Below, piece by piece: positions 46,987 through 54,876 of a stretch of 60,711 nucleotides of DNA. Position numbers and translations under genes: made by a program. The stretch is from Parvimonas parva (GTDB lineage: Bacteria; Bacillota; Clostridia; Tissierellales; Peptoniphilaceae). The stretch is from assembly GCF_016552165.1 (NCBI RefSeq), contig NZ_JACVDA010000012.1:1-60711 (forward strand), written 5' to 3'. Each line of letters opens with the position of its first letter. The stretch's first letter is position 1. Under the pieces are notes generated by a model that was given only the letters and a program-made list of their open reading frames with translations, searched no databases and was not told the origin of the DNA.

Positions 46987-48417
46987 ATGAGAAACATTTA
47001 TTCAAATCCACTTACAAACAGATACGCAAGCAAAGAAATGAGTTATATCTTTTCAGATGAATTCAAATTTAAAACTTGGAGAAAATTATGGATAACTCTT
47101 GCAAAAGGAGAAAAGAGCTTAGGATTAAATATTACAGATGAGCAAATCAAAGAACTTGAATCTTTTAAAGATGATATAAATTTTGAAGTTGCTTTAGAAA
47201 GAGAAAAAATTGTAAAGCACGATGTTATGAGTCATGTTTATGCTTATGGAGTTCAATGCCCTAATGCAAAAGGAATTATCCACCTTGGAGCAACAAGTTG
47301 TTTCGTTGGAGATAATACAGAACTTATTGTTATGAAAGAGGCTCTTTTGGTTGTTAAGAAAAAAATTATAAATGTTTTAAATTTATTAAAAACAAATGCC
47401 TTAAAATATAAAAAAATTCCTACTCTAGCATATACTCACTTTCAACCTGCACAACCTACAACAGTTGGAAAAAGATTAACATTATATATGCAAGATTTAC
47501 TTATAGACCTTGAAGAATTGAATTTCATCTTAGAAAATCTAAAACTTCGTGGAGCAAAAGGAACAACAGGAAGTCAAGCATCTTTTATGGAACTTTTCGA
47601 TAATGACGAAGAAAAAGTTAAAAAACTTGATAATTTCATAGCACAAGAAATGAATTTCAAAGGAGTTTTTGCAGTTTCAAGTCAAACATACACAAGAAAA
47701 ATCGACAGTAAAATTTTATTTTTACTATCAAATATAGCACAATCTGCTCACAAATTTTCAAACGATTTAAGACTTTTACAACATTTAAAAGAAATAGAAG
47801 AACCTTTTGGAAAAAATCAAATCGGCTCATCAGCTATGCCTTATAAAAGAAATCCAATGAAATCAGAAAGAATCGGTGCATTATCAAACTTTGTAATTTC
47901 AAATGTAATAAACCCTTCTATGACTTTCGCTACACAATGGTTTGAAAGGACTTTAGACGACAGTGCAAACAAAAGACTTTCAATCTCTCAAGGATTCTTA
48001 GCGATAGACGGAATATTAGAACTCTATGCAAATGTAGTTGACGGAATGGTAGTTTATGAAAAAGTAATCGAAAAACATTTAATGGCTGAATTACCTTTTA
48101 TGGCAAGTGAAAACATAATGATGAACCAAGTTAAAAAAGGTGGAGACAGACAAGAACTTCACGAAAGAATTAGAGAACTTTCACAAATAGCAGGTAAAAA
48201 TGTAAAAGAAAAAGGACTTGAAAATAATTTATTAGAATTAATAAAAGATGATGAATTTTTTGACATAAACGAAGATGAACTTGAAGAAGTCTTAGACCCT
48301 TCAAAATACATCGGAAGATGCCCATCACAAGTTGATGAATTTATAGAAAATGAAGTCAATCCCGTATTAGAAAACAACAAAAATTTAATTGAAGAAATAA
48401 AAGAAATAGAAATTTAA
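46987..48417 (+). CDS. purB: Adenylosuccinate lyase
   Basis: Cleaves SAICAR and adenylosuccinate to release fumarate in purine synthesis. 476 residues, a member of the fumarase/aspartase superfamily. Signature SSAMPYKRNPMKSERIG (near 278-294) with the mobile catalytic Ser; THFQPAQPTTVGKR near 150; conserved HDVMSHVYAYG near 79. It is one of the few plus-strand genes, alone between a divergent promoter region and a bidirectional terminator. No other pur gene is nearby. Confidence 0.95.
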   Translation: MRNIYSNPLTNRYASKEMSYIFSDEFKFKTWRKLWITLAKGEKSLGLNITDEQIKELESFKDDINFEVALEREKIVKHDVMSHVYAYGVQCPNAKGIIHLGATSCFVGDNTELIVMKEALLVVKKKIINVLNLLKTNALKYKKIPTLAYTHFQPAQPTTVGKRLTLYMQDLLIDLEELNFILENLKLRGAKGTTGSQASFMELFDNDEEKVKKLDNFIAQEMNFKGVFAVSSQTYTRKIDSKILFLLSNIAQSAHKFSNDLRLLQHLKEIEEPFGKNQIGSSAMPYKRNPMKSERIGALSNFVISNVINPSMTFATQWFERTLDDSANKRLSISQGFLAIDGILELYANVVDGMVVYEKVIEKHLMAELPFMASENIMMNQVKKGGDRQELHERIRELSQIAGKNVKEKGLENNLLELIKDDEFFDINEDELEEVLDPSKYIGRCPSQVDEFIENEVNPVLENNKNLIEEIKEIEI

Positions 48418-48443
48418 AAAACGCTCCACTCGGAGCGTTTTTA
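48415..48443. terminator. Bidirectional terminator between purB and pepF
   Basis: ACGCTCC-ACTC-GGAGCGT stem with T runs on both strands (48438-48442 for purB; A run 48415-48420 for the minus-strand pepF). Confidence 0.92.
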
Positions 48444-48459
48444 ATTTTCAATAATATCT

Positions 48460-50172
48460 CTAAAACTTACTTGCATCAACAGAATTTAAGTATTCTTCTA
48501 TTGGTTCAACAGCTTTTTTGATAGTTCCGTCAATAAATGGGTTTTCTAAGTTTGCAACTTCAAGTAATTGTAAGAATGGTTTTGTTCCACCTGTTTTGCA
48601 AAGTCTTAAATAATCAGCAAAAGCAAATTTGTGGTCTTTTCTATCCTTATTCCAGAATTGGAAAGCACAAACTTGAGCCAAAGTATAATCTATATAGTAA
48701 AATGGCATTTGGTAAATATGTCTTTGTCTAAACCAGAATCCACCTTCTTCAAGAACTTTTATTCCTGCATAATCTCTATATGGTAGATATTTCTTTTCCA
48801 ATTCTCTATATTTTTCACGTCTTTCCTTTGGAGAAAGTTCAGGGTTTTCATAAACGATATGTTGGAATTCATCAACTAACGCACCATAAGGTAAGAACAT
48901 TAGACAATGAGCAATATGATTATATCTAAACTTGTCAGCCTCTTCTTCAAAGAATAAATCCATCCAAGGCCAAGTAAAAAATTCCATACTCATTGAATGA
49001 ATTTCAGCTGATTCCATTCCTGGCCAAGTATATTCAGGAATATAATCCCTTGATGAAAAAACTTGGAAAGCATGTCCTGCCTCGTGAGTCAAAACTTCAA
49101 CATCATGAGTTGTACCATTGAAATTAGCAAAGATAAAAGGACTTCTCCAATTTCTTAAGTAAGTACAATATCCACCAGCAGCCTTTGTTCCCTTTGAATC
49201 CAAGTCAAATAAATCTTTTGTTTTCATAAAGTCAAAAAATTCTTTTGTTTCAGGAGAAAGTTCACTATACATTTTTTCTGCTCTTTCAACTAACCATTTT
49301 TCTTCCCCATGTGGAGCAGGATTTCCTGTTTTAAAGAAAATTGGTTCATCATAGAAAGTCAACTTATCAACACCAATTCTCTTGCTTTGTTCTTCTCTTA
49401 ACTTATTACAAATAGGAACAATAGTTTCTAAAATTTGTTTTCTATAACCTTCAACATCTTTAGCATTATAGTCAACTCTTCCCATTTTTTTGTAACCAAG
49501 CTCGATAAAGTTTTTATAGCCAAGTTTTTTAGCCATTCTATCTCTTATCTTAACAATCTTATCATAAATTTCGTCTAACTTTTCAGTTTGTTCTTCATAA
49601 ATTTCTGAAATAAGATTTGTAGCTTTTCTTCTAGTTTCAGCATCTGAATCTTGAGAATATTTGCTAAGTTGAACAATATTTAATTGTTCTCCATTCCATT
49701 CTTTTGAACAAGCAGATAAAAGTTTTTGATATTCCATAACAACTTTTGATTCTTCAACTAAATCTTCCATAATTGAAGGATTAAAAGTTAATAAATAATT
49801 TTCATATTTTTGGAATAAATAAACACCAAACTCTTCTTCTAATTCTTTTCTAAATTTACTATTAACAAAAGCTCTAACATATTCAACTTCAGCCTCTTGA
49901 ACTCTTGGATAATTTTCTTGAATAAATTGCATTTCCTTATCAAAAAATTCATCTTTAGTATCAATAGAATTTTTTATATTTGCTAAAGTCATCATACTAT
50001 CAGTAGTTCCGCTAACTTCATTAAGTTCATTATAAGTTGCAACAGCTTGCTCACTTGTATTAGCATTTACAAGTCTTTGAGTCAAAGCTCTAATATCAGC
50101 TATAAGCTTTTCAAAATCAGGACGAACATAATTATAATCGCCAAATTTTAAATCTAAATTTTCTTTATTCAT
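48460..50172 (-). CDS. pepF: M3-family oligoendopeptidase
   Basis: 570 residues. Zinc motif THEAGHAFQ (His-Glu-x-x-His near 360) with the third ligand Glu in MESAEIHSMSMEFF. The GGTK..FLQLLEVANLENPF end is typical of the clostridial M3 oligoendopeptidase branch. It degrades short peptides in the cytoplasm and complements the PepC aminopeptidase upstream. No signal peptide. Confidence 0.92.
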   Translation of the reverse strand: MNKENLDLKFGDYNYVRPDFEKLIADIRALTQRLVNANTSEQAVATYNELNEVSGTTDSMMTLANIKNSIDTKDEFFDKEMQFIQENYPRVQEAEVEYVRAFVNSKFRKELEEEFGVYLFQKYENYLLTFNPSIMEDLVEESKVVMEYQKLLSACSKEWNGEQLNIVQLSKYSQDSDAETRRKATNLISEIYEEQTEKLDEIYDKIVKIRDRMAKKLGYKNFIELGYKKMGRVDYNAKDVEGYRKQILETIVPICNKLREEQSKRIGVDKLTFYDEPIFFKTGNPAPHGEEKWLVERAEKMYSELSPETKEFFDFMKTKDLFDLDSKGTKAAGGYCTYLRNWRSPFIFANFNGTTHDVEVLTHEAGHAFQVFSSRDYIPEYTWPGMESAEIHSMSMEFFTWPWMDLFFEEEADKFRYNHIAHCLMFLPYGALVDEFQHIVYENPELSPKERREKYRELEKKYLPYRDYAGIKVLEEGGFWFRQRHIYQMPFYYIDYTLAQVCAFQFWNKDRKDHKFAFADYLRLCKTGGTKPFLQLLEVANLENPFIDGTIKKAVEPIEEYLNSVDASKF

Positions 50173-50253
50173 ACTTCCCTCCTAAATAATTAATCAACAA
50201 TAATATTCTAACACATTTTAAGTATAAAAAATAGTCTCATAAAGATTTAAATT

Positions 50254-50283
50254 AAAAAAGGAATTACAAGCGTAATTCCTTTT
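50254..50283 (-). terminator. Terminator of pepC
   Basis: AAAGGAATTAC-AAGC-GTAATTCCTTT stem with A/T runs on both sides, 5 bases after the pepC stop. Confidence 0.85.
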
Positions 50284-50287
50284 AAAT

Positions 50288-51619
50288 TTATCTTTTTAAC
50301 ATCATTGCGTATGGTTCCCAAGGGTCAATTTTGATTGATTCTTCTTCTAAGCCTTTTAACCATTTTTCATCAACGAATTTTTTATCAACTATTGCTGAAA
50401 TATTTTCATTTGTAAACCAAGAGTCGCTCATTGAGAAAATTCCTTTATCTCCAATTTCATCTCCCCAAGAGTTTTCAACTTGCCATTTTATTGGATTTCC
50501 ATTTTCGTCTAAATCAACTCCAACAAAAGTCATTGCATGAGTTAAATCTGTATATCTGTAATCAATTCTGTCTGCTTTTGAAAACTCTCCAAGTTCTGTT
50601 AAAGTTTCATCATAGTTGAATAAGTCTTTATCCATTATTCCTAATTTTCTATCACAATTTTTCATAACATCACAAGCAAACCAAACAGCCTCTCCAGCTT
50701 TAAGTGATGCTATAATTGCTTTTTTAATTTCTTCTTGTGGAACATTTAGTGATGCAACAGGATTTCCTTCCCTAACTGATTTGAAATATTTTAACTCAAT
50801 CTTTTTACCAAATGGATATTTTCCTCTTGGGTCTTCGATTAAGTCAACCTTAGTTGCAAAGTAATCACCAACATATTCTTCATAAAATTTCATCGCAGTA
50901 AGATTTGTAATCTTTTGGAATTTATCATCTTTATCCATATATTCAAAGTCAAAAGTTTCCGGTAATTTCCCTAAAACTTTTGTACAAATGTTATAAACTT
51001 CATAAAGAGTTTCTTCTTTTAATTTTCTTAACTCCTCAACAGTTGCACCATTTAAATGAGCTTTTCTCATATTCATAGCAGTTCTCTTTAGTCTAACATT
51101 GATTTGTTCAACAAAAGCCTCTGAATTTGATGAGCTGAAAGTTTCAGGCATAACTGATTTAGGAACAATACCATATTTTGAAATTAAATCATCAAAACAT
51201 TCAAAAAAGTTTCCATCATCTGCACCAAGGTCTAACAAACAATCCATAAGTCTTGTTCCAAGTGGTTCATCTATATGTTCAATCATAAGTTCTAAGAAGT
51301 TGTTTGATTTTTCCATTTTATCCATAAAGAAAAGATAAACTTGTGAAAATTCAAAAGTTTTTAAATTTAATTTTTCCATAACTTTTAATCTCAAAACATT
51401 AAGTCCTGAGAACATCCAACAACGGCCTGATTTCTTTTGATTTGTTATTTCAGCTTTCTTTACACTATCTGAAAATTTAAAATTATGAAATCTTAAAACG
51501 TCATTATTAAGAGAACTTTCTTGAATTCCAGTTCTAGCAATCGCATTTGAAATAACTCTACTTGTAGCATCATTTTCAAAACGATTTTTAAAATTTTTCA
51601 TCATTTCATTTGTTACCAT
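50288..51619 (-). CDS. pepC: Aminopeptidase C (bleomycin hydrolase family, C1B)
   Basis: 443 residues from ATG 51619 (GGAGGG upstream). Papain-type triad: Cys67 in KKSGRCWMFSG, His in DLTHAMTFVGVD, Asn in VENSWGDEIG. Length and N-terminal pattern (FKNRFENDATSRVISNAI) match the hexameric cytoplasmic PepC. It releases N-terminal amino acids from peptides, fitting an asaccharolytic, peptide-using lifestyle together with PepF (inference). Confidence 0.95.
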   Translation of the reverse strand: MVTNEMMKNFKNRFENDATSRVISNAIARTGIQESSLNNDVLRFHNFKFSDSVKKAEITNQKKSGRCWMFSGLNVLRLKVMEKLNLKTFEFSQVYLFFMDKMEKSNNFLELMIEHIDEPLGTRLMDCLLDLGADDGNFFECFDDLISKYGIVPKSVMPETFSSSNSEAFVEQINVRLKRTAMNMRKAHLNGATVEELRKLKEETLYEVYNICTKVLGKLPETFDFEYMDKDDKFQKITNLTAMKFYEEYVGDYFATKVDLIEDPRGKYPFGKKIELKYFKSVREGNPVASLNVPQEEIKKAIIASLKAGEAVWFACDVMKNCDRKLGIMDKDLFNYDETLTELGEFSKADRIDYRYTDLTHAMTFVGVDLDENGNPIKWQVENSWGDEIGDKGIFSMSDSWFTNENISAIVDKKFVDEKWLKGLEEESIKIDPWEPYAMMLKR

Positions 51620-51655
51620 TTTATTCCCTCCATATTTTATATTTTTAACACAACT

Positions 51656-51684
51656 ATAATAGCACAACAAAATCATTATTTCAA
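51656..51684 (-). promoter_or_regulatory. Promoter of pepC
   Basis: Minus strand TTGAAA (51679-51684), 17-base spacer, TATTAT (51656-51661), about 35 bases before the start codon. Confidence 0.55.
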
Positions 51685-51692
51685 TAGATTTC

Positions 51693-51889
51693 TAGAATTA
51701 ATTGATATTTTTTATCGATTATTTGTATTATTAGAAAAAATTATATTTTTATAATACAAATATCAAAAAAAATATTTACTAATGTCGTTTTATATGTTAC
51801 AATTCTATCGTAAGAAATTTTATTAACTAATTTTTTCTTATAATATTTTATTTTAGGAGGTTTACTATGAAAAAGAAATTCATAGCACT
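51693..51889 (+). repeat. Direct repeat, copy A: promoter, leader and signal-peptide start
   Basis: About 197 bp nearly identical to 52640-52839 (roughly a dozen differences and a 3-base indel). It contains TTTACT-17-TACAAT (51775-51803), an inverted repeat TAAGAAA/TTTCTTA (about 51811-51840), an AGGAGG site and the first eight codons of the peptide gene. Confidence 0.9.
51775..51803 (+). promoter_or_regulatory. Promoter of the bacteriocin-like operon A
   Basis: TTTACT (51775-51780), 17-base spacer, TACAAT (51798-51803), conserved base for base in the downstream copy at 52725-52753. Confidence 0.6.
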
Positions 51890-52232
51890 ATTATTAGTTG
51901 TATCTAGCATCGCTGTAAGTACAAATTTAACTTCAGCCAACGAAGTCAATCTAGTCAAAGAAGAAACTGTTGTAGAAAAAGAAAACAAAGAACCAGTAAT
52001 TGTGTTGAGAAGAGAATCCGATTGGGGTGAAGAAAATTATGGAAATTGGAAAGAAATAGCAAAACACCCTGAAAATTACAAAAAAGTAACAGCTTGTATG
52101 TTAAAAAAAATGGCACTTTTGGGAATAGACTTTTCTGTTCAAGAAGTGTTAGGAATGTTAGCTACAGGTTCAGCAATATATTATTTAGGAATTAAAGCTG
52201 TTATAGCTTTAGGCTCATGCTTATTTGGGTAA
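51867..52232 (+). CDS. Secreted bacteriocin-like peptide precursor
   Basis: 121 residues, ATG after AGGAGG. Sec signal peptide (MKKKFIALLLVVSSIAV, cleavage near TSA-NEV at 24). A charged Lys/Glu propeptide (25-47) leads to the motif RRESDWGEE (about 49-57) and then a WKEIAKHPENYKKV helix. The C-terminal ~45 residues are hydrophobic and Gly/Ala-rich, bounded by two Cys (TACMLKK near 78 and GSCLFG at the end). Small Sec-exported hydrophobic peptides beside a tiny membrane protein usually are bacteriocins with immunity partners. No known family was recognised, so this is inference. Confidence 0.6.
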   Translation: MKKKFIALLLVVSSIAVSTNLTSANEVNLVKEETVVEKENKEPVIVLRRESDWGEENYGNWKEIAKHPENYKKVTACMLKKMALLGIDFSVQEVLGMLATGSAIYYLGIKAVIALGSCLFG

Positions 52233-52238
52233 ATTAAT

Positions 52239-52505
52239 ATGGACTATTTAATTTTAAAAAGAATATGTATTATCTGTATAACATTATTTCTAGCATTTAT
52301 AATCAGAAAAAAAAATAATATTAAAAATATCTATATTAAATACTTAATTTTTTCAATATTTTGTTTTACAATTAATTATTTTGGTAAATTTATGACTTTA
52401 AAATCATTAATTATATATTATATATACTCTACCGTTCTGTTTTTCGCTGTTAGATATATATGTGAAAAGTCAAGTAAAAATGAAAAGAATAAAGAAGATA
52501 ATTAA
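52239..52505 (+). CDS. Small three-helix membrane protein, putative immunity partner A
   Basis: 88 residues, with three hydrophobic segments (about 8-24, 35-54, 57-75) and a Lys/Asn-rich cytoplasmic tail. It starts 6 bases after the peptide stop without a clear Shine-Dalgarno, so it is probably translationally coupled. It aligns by eye with the membrane protein of the second copy (52987-53241): both start MD, share IRK, and a central NYF..LK segment. Confidence 0.6.
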   Translation: MDYLILKRICIICITLFLAFIIRKKNNIKNIYIKYLIFSIFCFTINYFGKFMTLKSLIIYYIYSTVLFFAVRYICEKSSKNEKNKEDN

Positions 52506-52704
52506 AACTTTTAATACTATATTAGTTTGCTTTTTATTTTTATTTTGTATTTCAAGTTGTAAAAATCACGAAACACAAAATACTCAACAAAATCAAAAAG
52601 AAAATTTATATATACAAAAAATATCTGTAAACAAGTTAATAGAATTAATTGATATTTTTTATCAATCGTTTGTATTATTAGAAAAAATTATATTTTTATA
52701 CTAG
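52480..52704 (+). pseudogene. Lipoprotein gene cut by the duplication junction
   Basis: Starts at ATG 52480, overlapping the membrane protein gene. MKRIKKIIKTFNTILVC leads to the lipobox ISSC (Cys27), then an Asn/Gln-rich stretch. From about 52640 the frame runs into the second copy of the upstream repeat, so the last ~20 residues are translated intergenic sequence (ELIDIFYQSF...). The natural 3' end has been lost. A related full lipoprotein follows at 53417. Confidence 0.6.
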
Positions 52705-52839
52705 TACAAATATCAAAAAAAATATTTACTAATCCCGTTTTGTATGTTACAATTCTATCGTAAGAAATTTTATTAACTAATTTTTTCTTATAATATTTTA
52801 TTTTAGGAGATTTACTATGAAAAAGAAATTCATAGCACC
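52640..52839 (+). repeat. Direct repeat, copy B
   Basis: Second copy of the 51693-51889 block, about 950 bp downstream. The same -35/-10 pair lies at 52725-52753, with the leader inverted repeat, Shine-Dalgarno and first codons. Confidence 0.9.
52725..52753 (+). promoter_or_regulatory. Promoter of operon B (duplicated)
   Basis: TTTACT, 17-base spacer, TACAAT, the duplicate of the promoter at 51775-51803. Confidence 0.6.
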
Positions 52840-52984
52840 ATTGTTAATTGCATCAACTTTTGCTACAAGTTCAAGCTTAATCTTAGCAAAAGAGACAAAT
52901 TTAACCAAAGAAGAAATCGTTTTAGAAAAAAATAAGCAAAAACATATTATTATGCTTAGAGAATCTGATTGGGGTGATGATTAA
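52817..52984 (+). CDS. Truncated second copy of the secreted peptide
   Basis: 55 residues, too short for routine lists. The same signal peptide start (MKKKFIA), charged propeptide and RESDWGDD motif as the 121-residue peptide, then TAA. The whole hydrophobic Cys-bounded C-terminal part is absent. It may be a dead copy, or a short secreted peptide ending at the conserved ESDWG motif. The ribosome site (AGGAGA) and promoter are intact, so expression is likely. Confidence 0.65.
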   Translation: MKKKFIAPLLIASTFATSSSLILAKETNLTKEEIVLEKNKQKHIIMLRESDWGDD

Positions 52985-52986
52985 TT

Positions 52987-53241
52987 ATGGATATAGAATT
53001 TTTAAAAAACTTTATACTACCAAAATTAAGTATAATTTACATCATTGTTATGTTATTATTAATCAGAAAATTTAAGCTGATAACAAATCCTATTAAAATT
53101 ATAATAGCGTCAAGTTCAATGGTGTTTGTATTTAATTATTTTGTATTGTGTAATAGTTTAAAATACTCTTTGATAGAAACTTTATGTCTAACACTTATTG
53201 TAAATATTCCTTTTTCTAAAAATACATTTAAGAGCAAGTAA
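52987..53241 (+). CDS. Small three-helix membrane protein, putative immunity partner B
   Basis: 84 residues, three hydrophobic segments (about 7-24, 34-52, 60-76), ATG 2 bases after the truncated peptide stop. It is a diverged paralogue of 52239-52505. Its retention next to a peptide that lost its effector part resembles an orphan immunity gene (inference). After it, ATGAAAAAATATAA at 53246 begins a 13-codon frame that looks like a stump of the lipoprotein gene seen in copy A. Confidence 0.6.
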   Translation: MDIEFLKNFILPKLSIIYIIVMLLLIRKFKLITNPIKIIIASSSMVFVFNYFVLCNSLKYSLIETLCLTLIVNIPFSKNTFKSK

Positions 53242-53349
53242 TAAAATGAAAAAATATAATTTAAAAAAATTTTTATACCTAACTTAATTTTACAAATGTA
53301 CAAAAGGAAAATAAATTTAAAAAATTTTAAAATATACAACGTTTTTATG

Positions 53350-53378
53350 TTGACATTAAACTATTTTTTTGATACACT
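53350..53378 (+). promoter_or_regulatory. Promoter of the 53.4-kb lipoprotein gene
   Basis: TTGACA (53350-53355), 17-base spacer, TACACT (53373-53378). An AACTAAA/TTTAGTT inverted repeat follows just before the AGGAGGG site. Confidence 0.7.
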
Positions 53379-53416
53379 TTATTAAACTAAATAAATTTAG
53401 TTAGGAGGGTTTTATT

Positions 53417-53941
53417 ATGAAAAGTCCATTCAAAAGGATATTCTTGTTTTCTATTTTAATTCTATGTTCTTGTAGTAGTATAAAAAATGATAAAACATTT
53501 ATATCTGATAAAAATTTAAATGAAACCGGATTTTATATTATAAGTAATCCGGTTCCAAAAAAAGTGGTAGATTATGCAAAAGATTTGTTTACTAAAGAAA
53601 ATCTTGATACAATAAAAAAAGACAATAATAGCGATTTAATATTATCTGAACCTTATTCTATAAAAGAAAAACATTTTTCGTTTTTAATTTTACAAAATGG
53701 AAAAAGTATTGGAAAAATTTTAATTATAAAAAAAGAAAATAAATTGACATACCAAATTTCACAAGGATATTTTGATGACGAATTAAATAATATGTTATTA
53801 AAAAATGGTATATATGAATTAAGTTTTGAAAAAGAAGAAGAATGGGAACGTTCAAAACCAATATTTAAAAAACACGATACAATTCCAAAAAATAAAATTA
53901 TATATAATATAAAAAACTCAATAAAAAAAATAAAAAATTAG
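53417..53941 (+). CDS. Lipoprotein of unknown function at the bacteriocin-like locus
   Basis: 174 residues. Short signal with lipobox ILCSCSS (Cys18), then a basic, alpha/beta soluble domain ending in a Lys/Asn tail; no known domain recognised. AGGAGGG precedes the ATG. Position suggests an accessory or lipoprotein-type immunity role, as lipoproteins protect producers in several lantibiotic systems, but sequence alone does not show this. It is followed by two hairpins, the second a strong terminator. Confidence 0.65.
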   Translation: MKSPFKRIFLFSILILCSCSSIKNDKTFISDKNLNETGFYIISNPVPKKVVDYAKDLFTKENLDTIKKDNNSDLILSEPYSIKEKHFSFLILQNGKSIGKILIIKKENKLTYQISQGYFDDELNNMLLKNGIYELSFEKEEEWERSKPIFKKHDTIPKNKIIYNIKNSIKKIKN

Positions 53942-53957
53942 TTTTTTTAAAAAAAAC

Positions 53958-53976
53958 GATGTTCACATAGAACATC
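53958..53976 (+). other. Hairpin after the lipoprotein gene
   Basis: GATGTTC-ACATA-GAACATC perfect stem, 17 bases after the stop, without a T run. It lies between the stop and the true terminator. Confidence 0.6.
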
Positions 53977-53984
53977 ATTTCAGA

Positions 53985-54020
53985 GCGCAGACAAAGCATT
54001 AGTTTTGTCTGTGCTTTTTT
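53985..54020 (+). terminator. Terminator of the bacteriocin-like locus
   Basis: GCGCAGACAAA/TTTGTCTGTGC stem (one G-T pair), 8-base loop, then seven T residues. Confidence 0.9.
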
Positions 54021-54022
54021 TA

Positions 54023-54292
54023 TTATTTCTTTTCCGAATGTGGTATCTTATCATAAAAATCATATCCTAAAAACCATCTGTATGCTACATTTACCTCTAT
54101 TTTTCTTATTGTTTGACACATACTTTTTATTTCAAAAATATATTTTAAAAATATTATTTTAAAAAGCACTATTGGGTCATACTTGGTCTCATTATCTAAA
54201 CAATATTTATCTTCTATTAAATCATAACTAAAAAAGCGCCAATGATTTCTCATTGACACCTTTGTCATCAGTCTGAAGCTGTGATTACTCAC
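54023..54292 (-). pseudogene. IS1182-family transposase fragment
   Basis: About 80 codons match the N-terminal (DUF772-type) part of IS1182 transposases: RFFSYDLIEDKYCLDNETKY, DPIVLFKIIFLKYIFEIKSM, RKIEVNVAYRWFLGYDF. The rest of the gene, including the catalytic core, is gone. The frame stops at SEKK next to the terminator of the preceding locus. Its 5' end overlaps the engB 3' end, so the insertion landed right behind engB. Confidence 0.8.
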
Positions 54293-54875
54293 AGCTTAGT
54301 ATTTCTTCTATTTTGTTATGAACTAAATCTAAATTAGCTTTAGAATCAGAACTAAAAGGTATAACCAGATTCATATCTTTTACACCTAAAGTTTCTCTAA
54401 CAATTTTTAAATGTTTATTCCATTGACCTCTTGAAATCTTATCGGCTTTTGTCGCAATAACATAACCACTGAAACCATATTCTAAAAGCCAATTATACAT
54501 CATTACATCTTCCTTGCTCGGTGCATGTCTGATATCTACAACAAGTATAACTTCACACAAATTTTCTCTGTTTGAAAGATAAGTTTCAATAATTGTTCCC
54601 CATTTTTCCTTTTCACTTTTTGAAACTTGTGCATATCCATAACCGGGTAAATCGACCAATCTAAACTCATCATTTATTTTGTAAAAATTTACCGTTCTTG
54701 TTTTTCCGGGCTTAGAACTTGTTCTAGCTAAGTTTTTTCTATTTATAAAAGCATTTATAAAACTTGATTTTCCTACATTACTTCTTCCGGCAAATGCGAC
54801 TTCTTTCAAATCAGAGTTAGGATATTGTGAAATAATCGCAGCTATTTGTTCTAATTCACTTGAAATTATTTTCAC
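54285..54875 (-). CDS. engB: Ribosome biogenesis GTPase EngB (YsxC/YihA)
   Basis: 196 residues. G1 GRSNVGKSS (29-37), G3 DLPGYGYAQVSKSEKEKW, G4 TKAD. TrmE-Era-EngA-EngB-Septin family GTPase required for late 50S assembly. GTG start at 54875 with AGAGGTG, directly after lon. A perfect AGCTGTGA/TCACAGCT inverted repeat (54277-54296) straddles its stop codon. Confidence 0.95.
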   Translation of the reverse strand: MKIISSELEQIAAIISQYPNSDLKEVAFAGRSNVGKSSFINAFINRKNLARTSSKPGKTRTVNFYKINDEFRLVDLPGYGYAQVSKSEKEKWGTIIETYLSNRENLCEVILVVDIRHAPSKEDVMMYNWLLEYGFSGYVIATKADKISRGQWNKHLKIVRETLGVKDMNLVIPFSSDSKANLDLVHNKIEEILSCE

Positions 54876-54876
54876 T

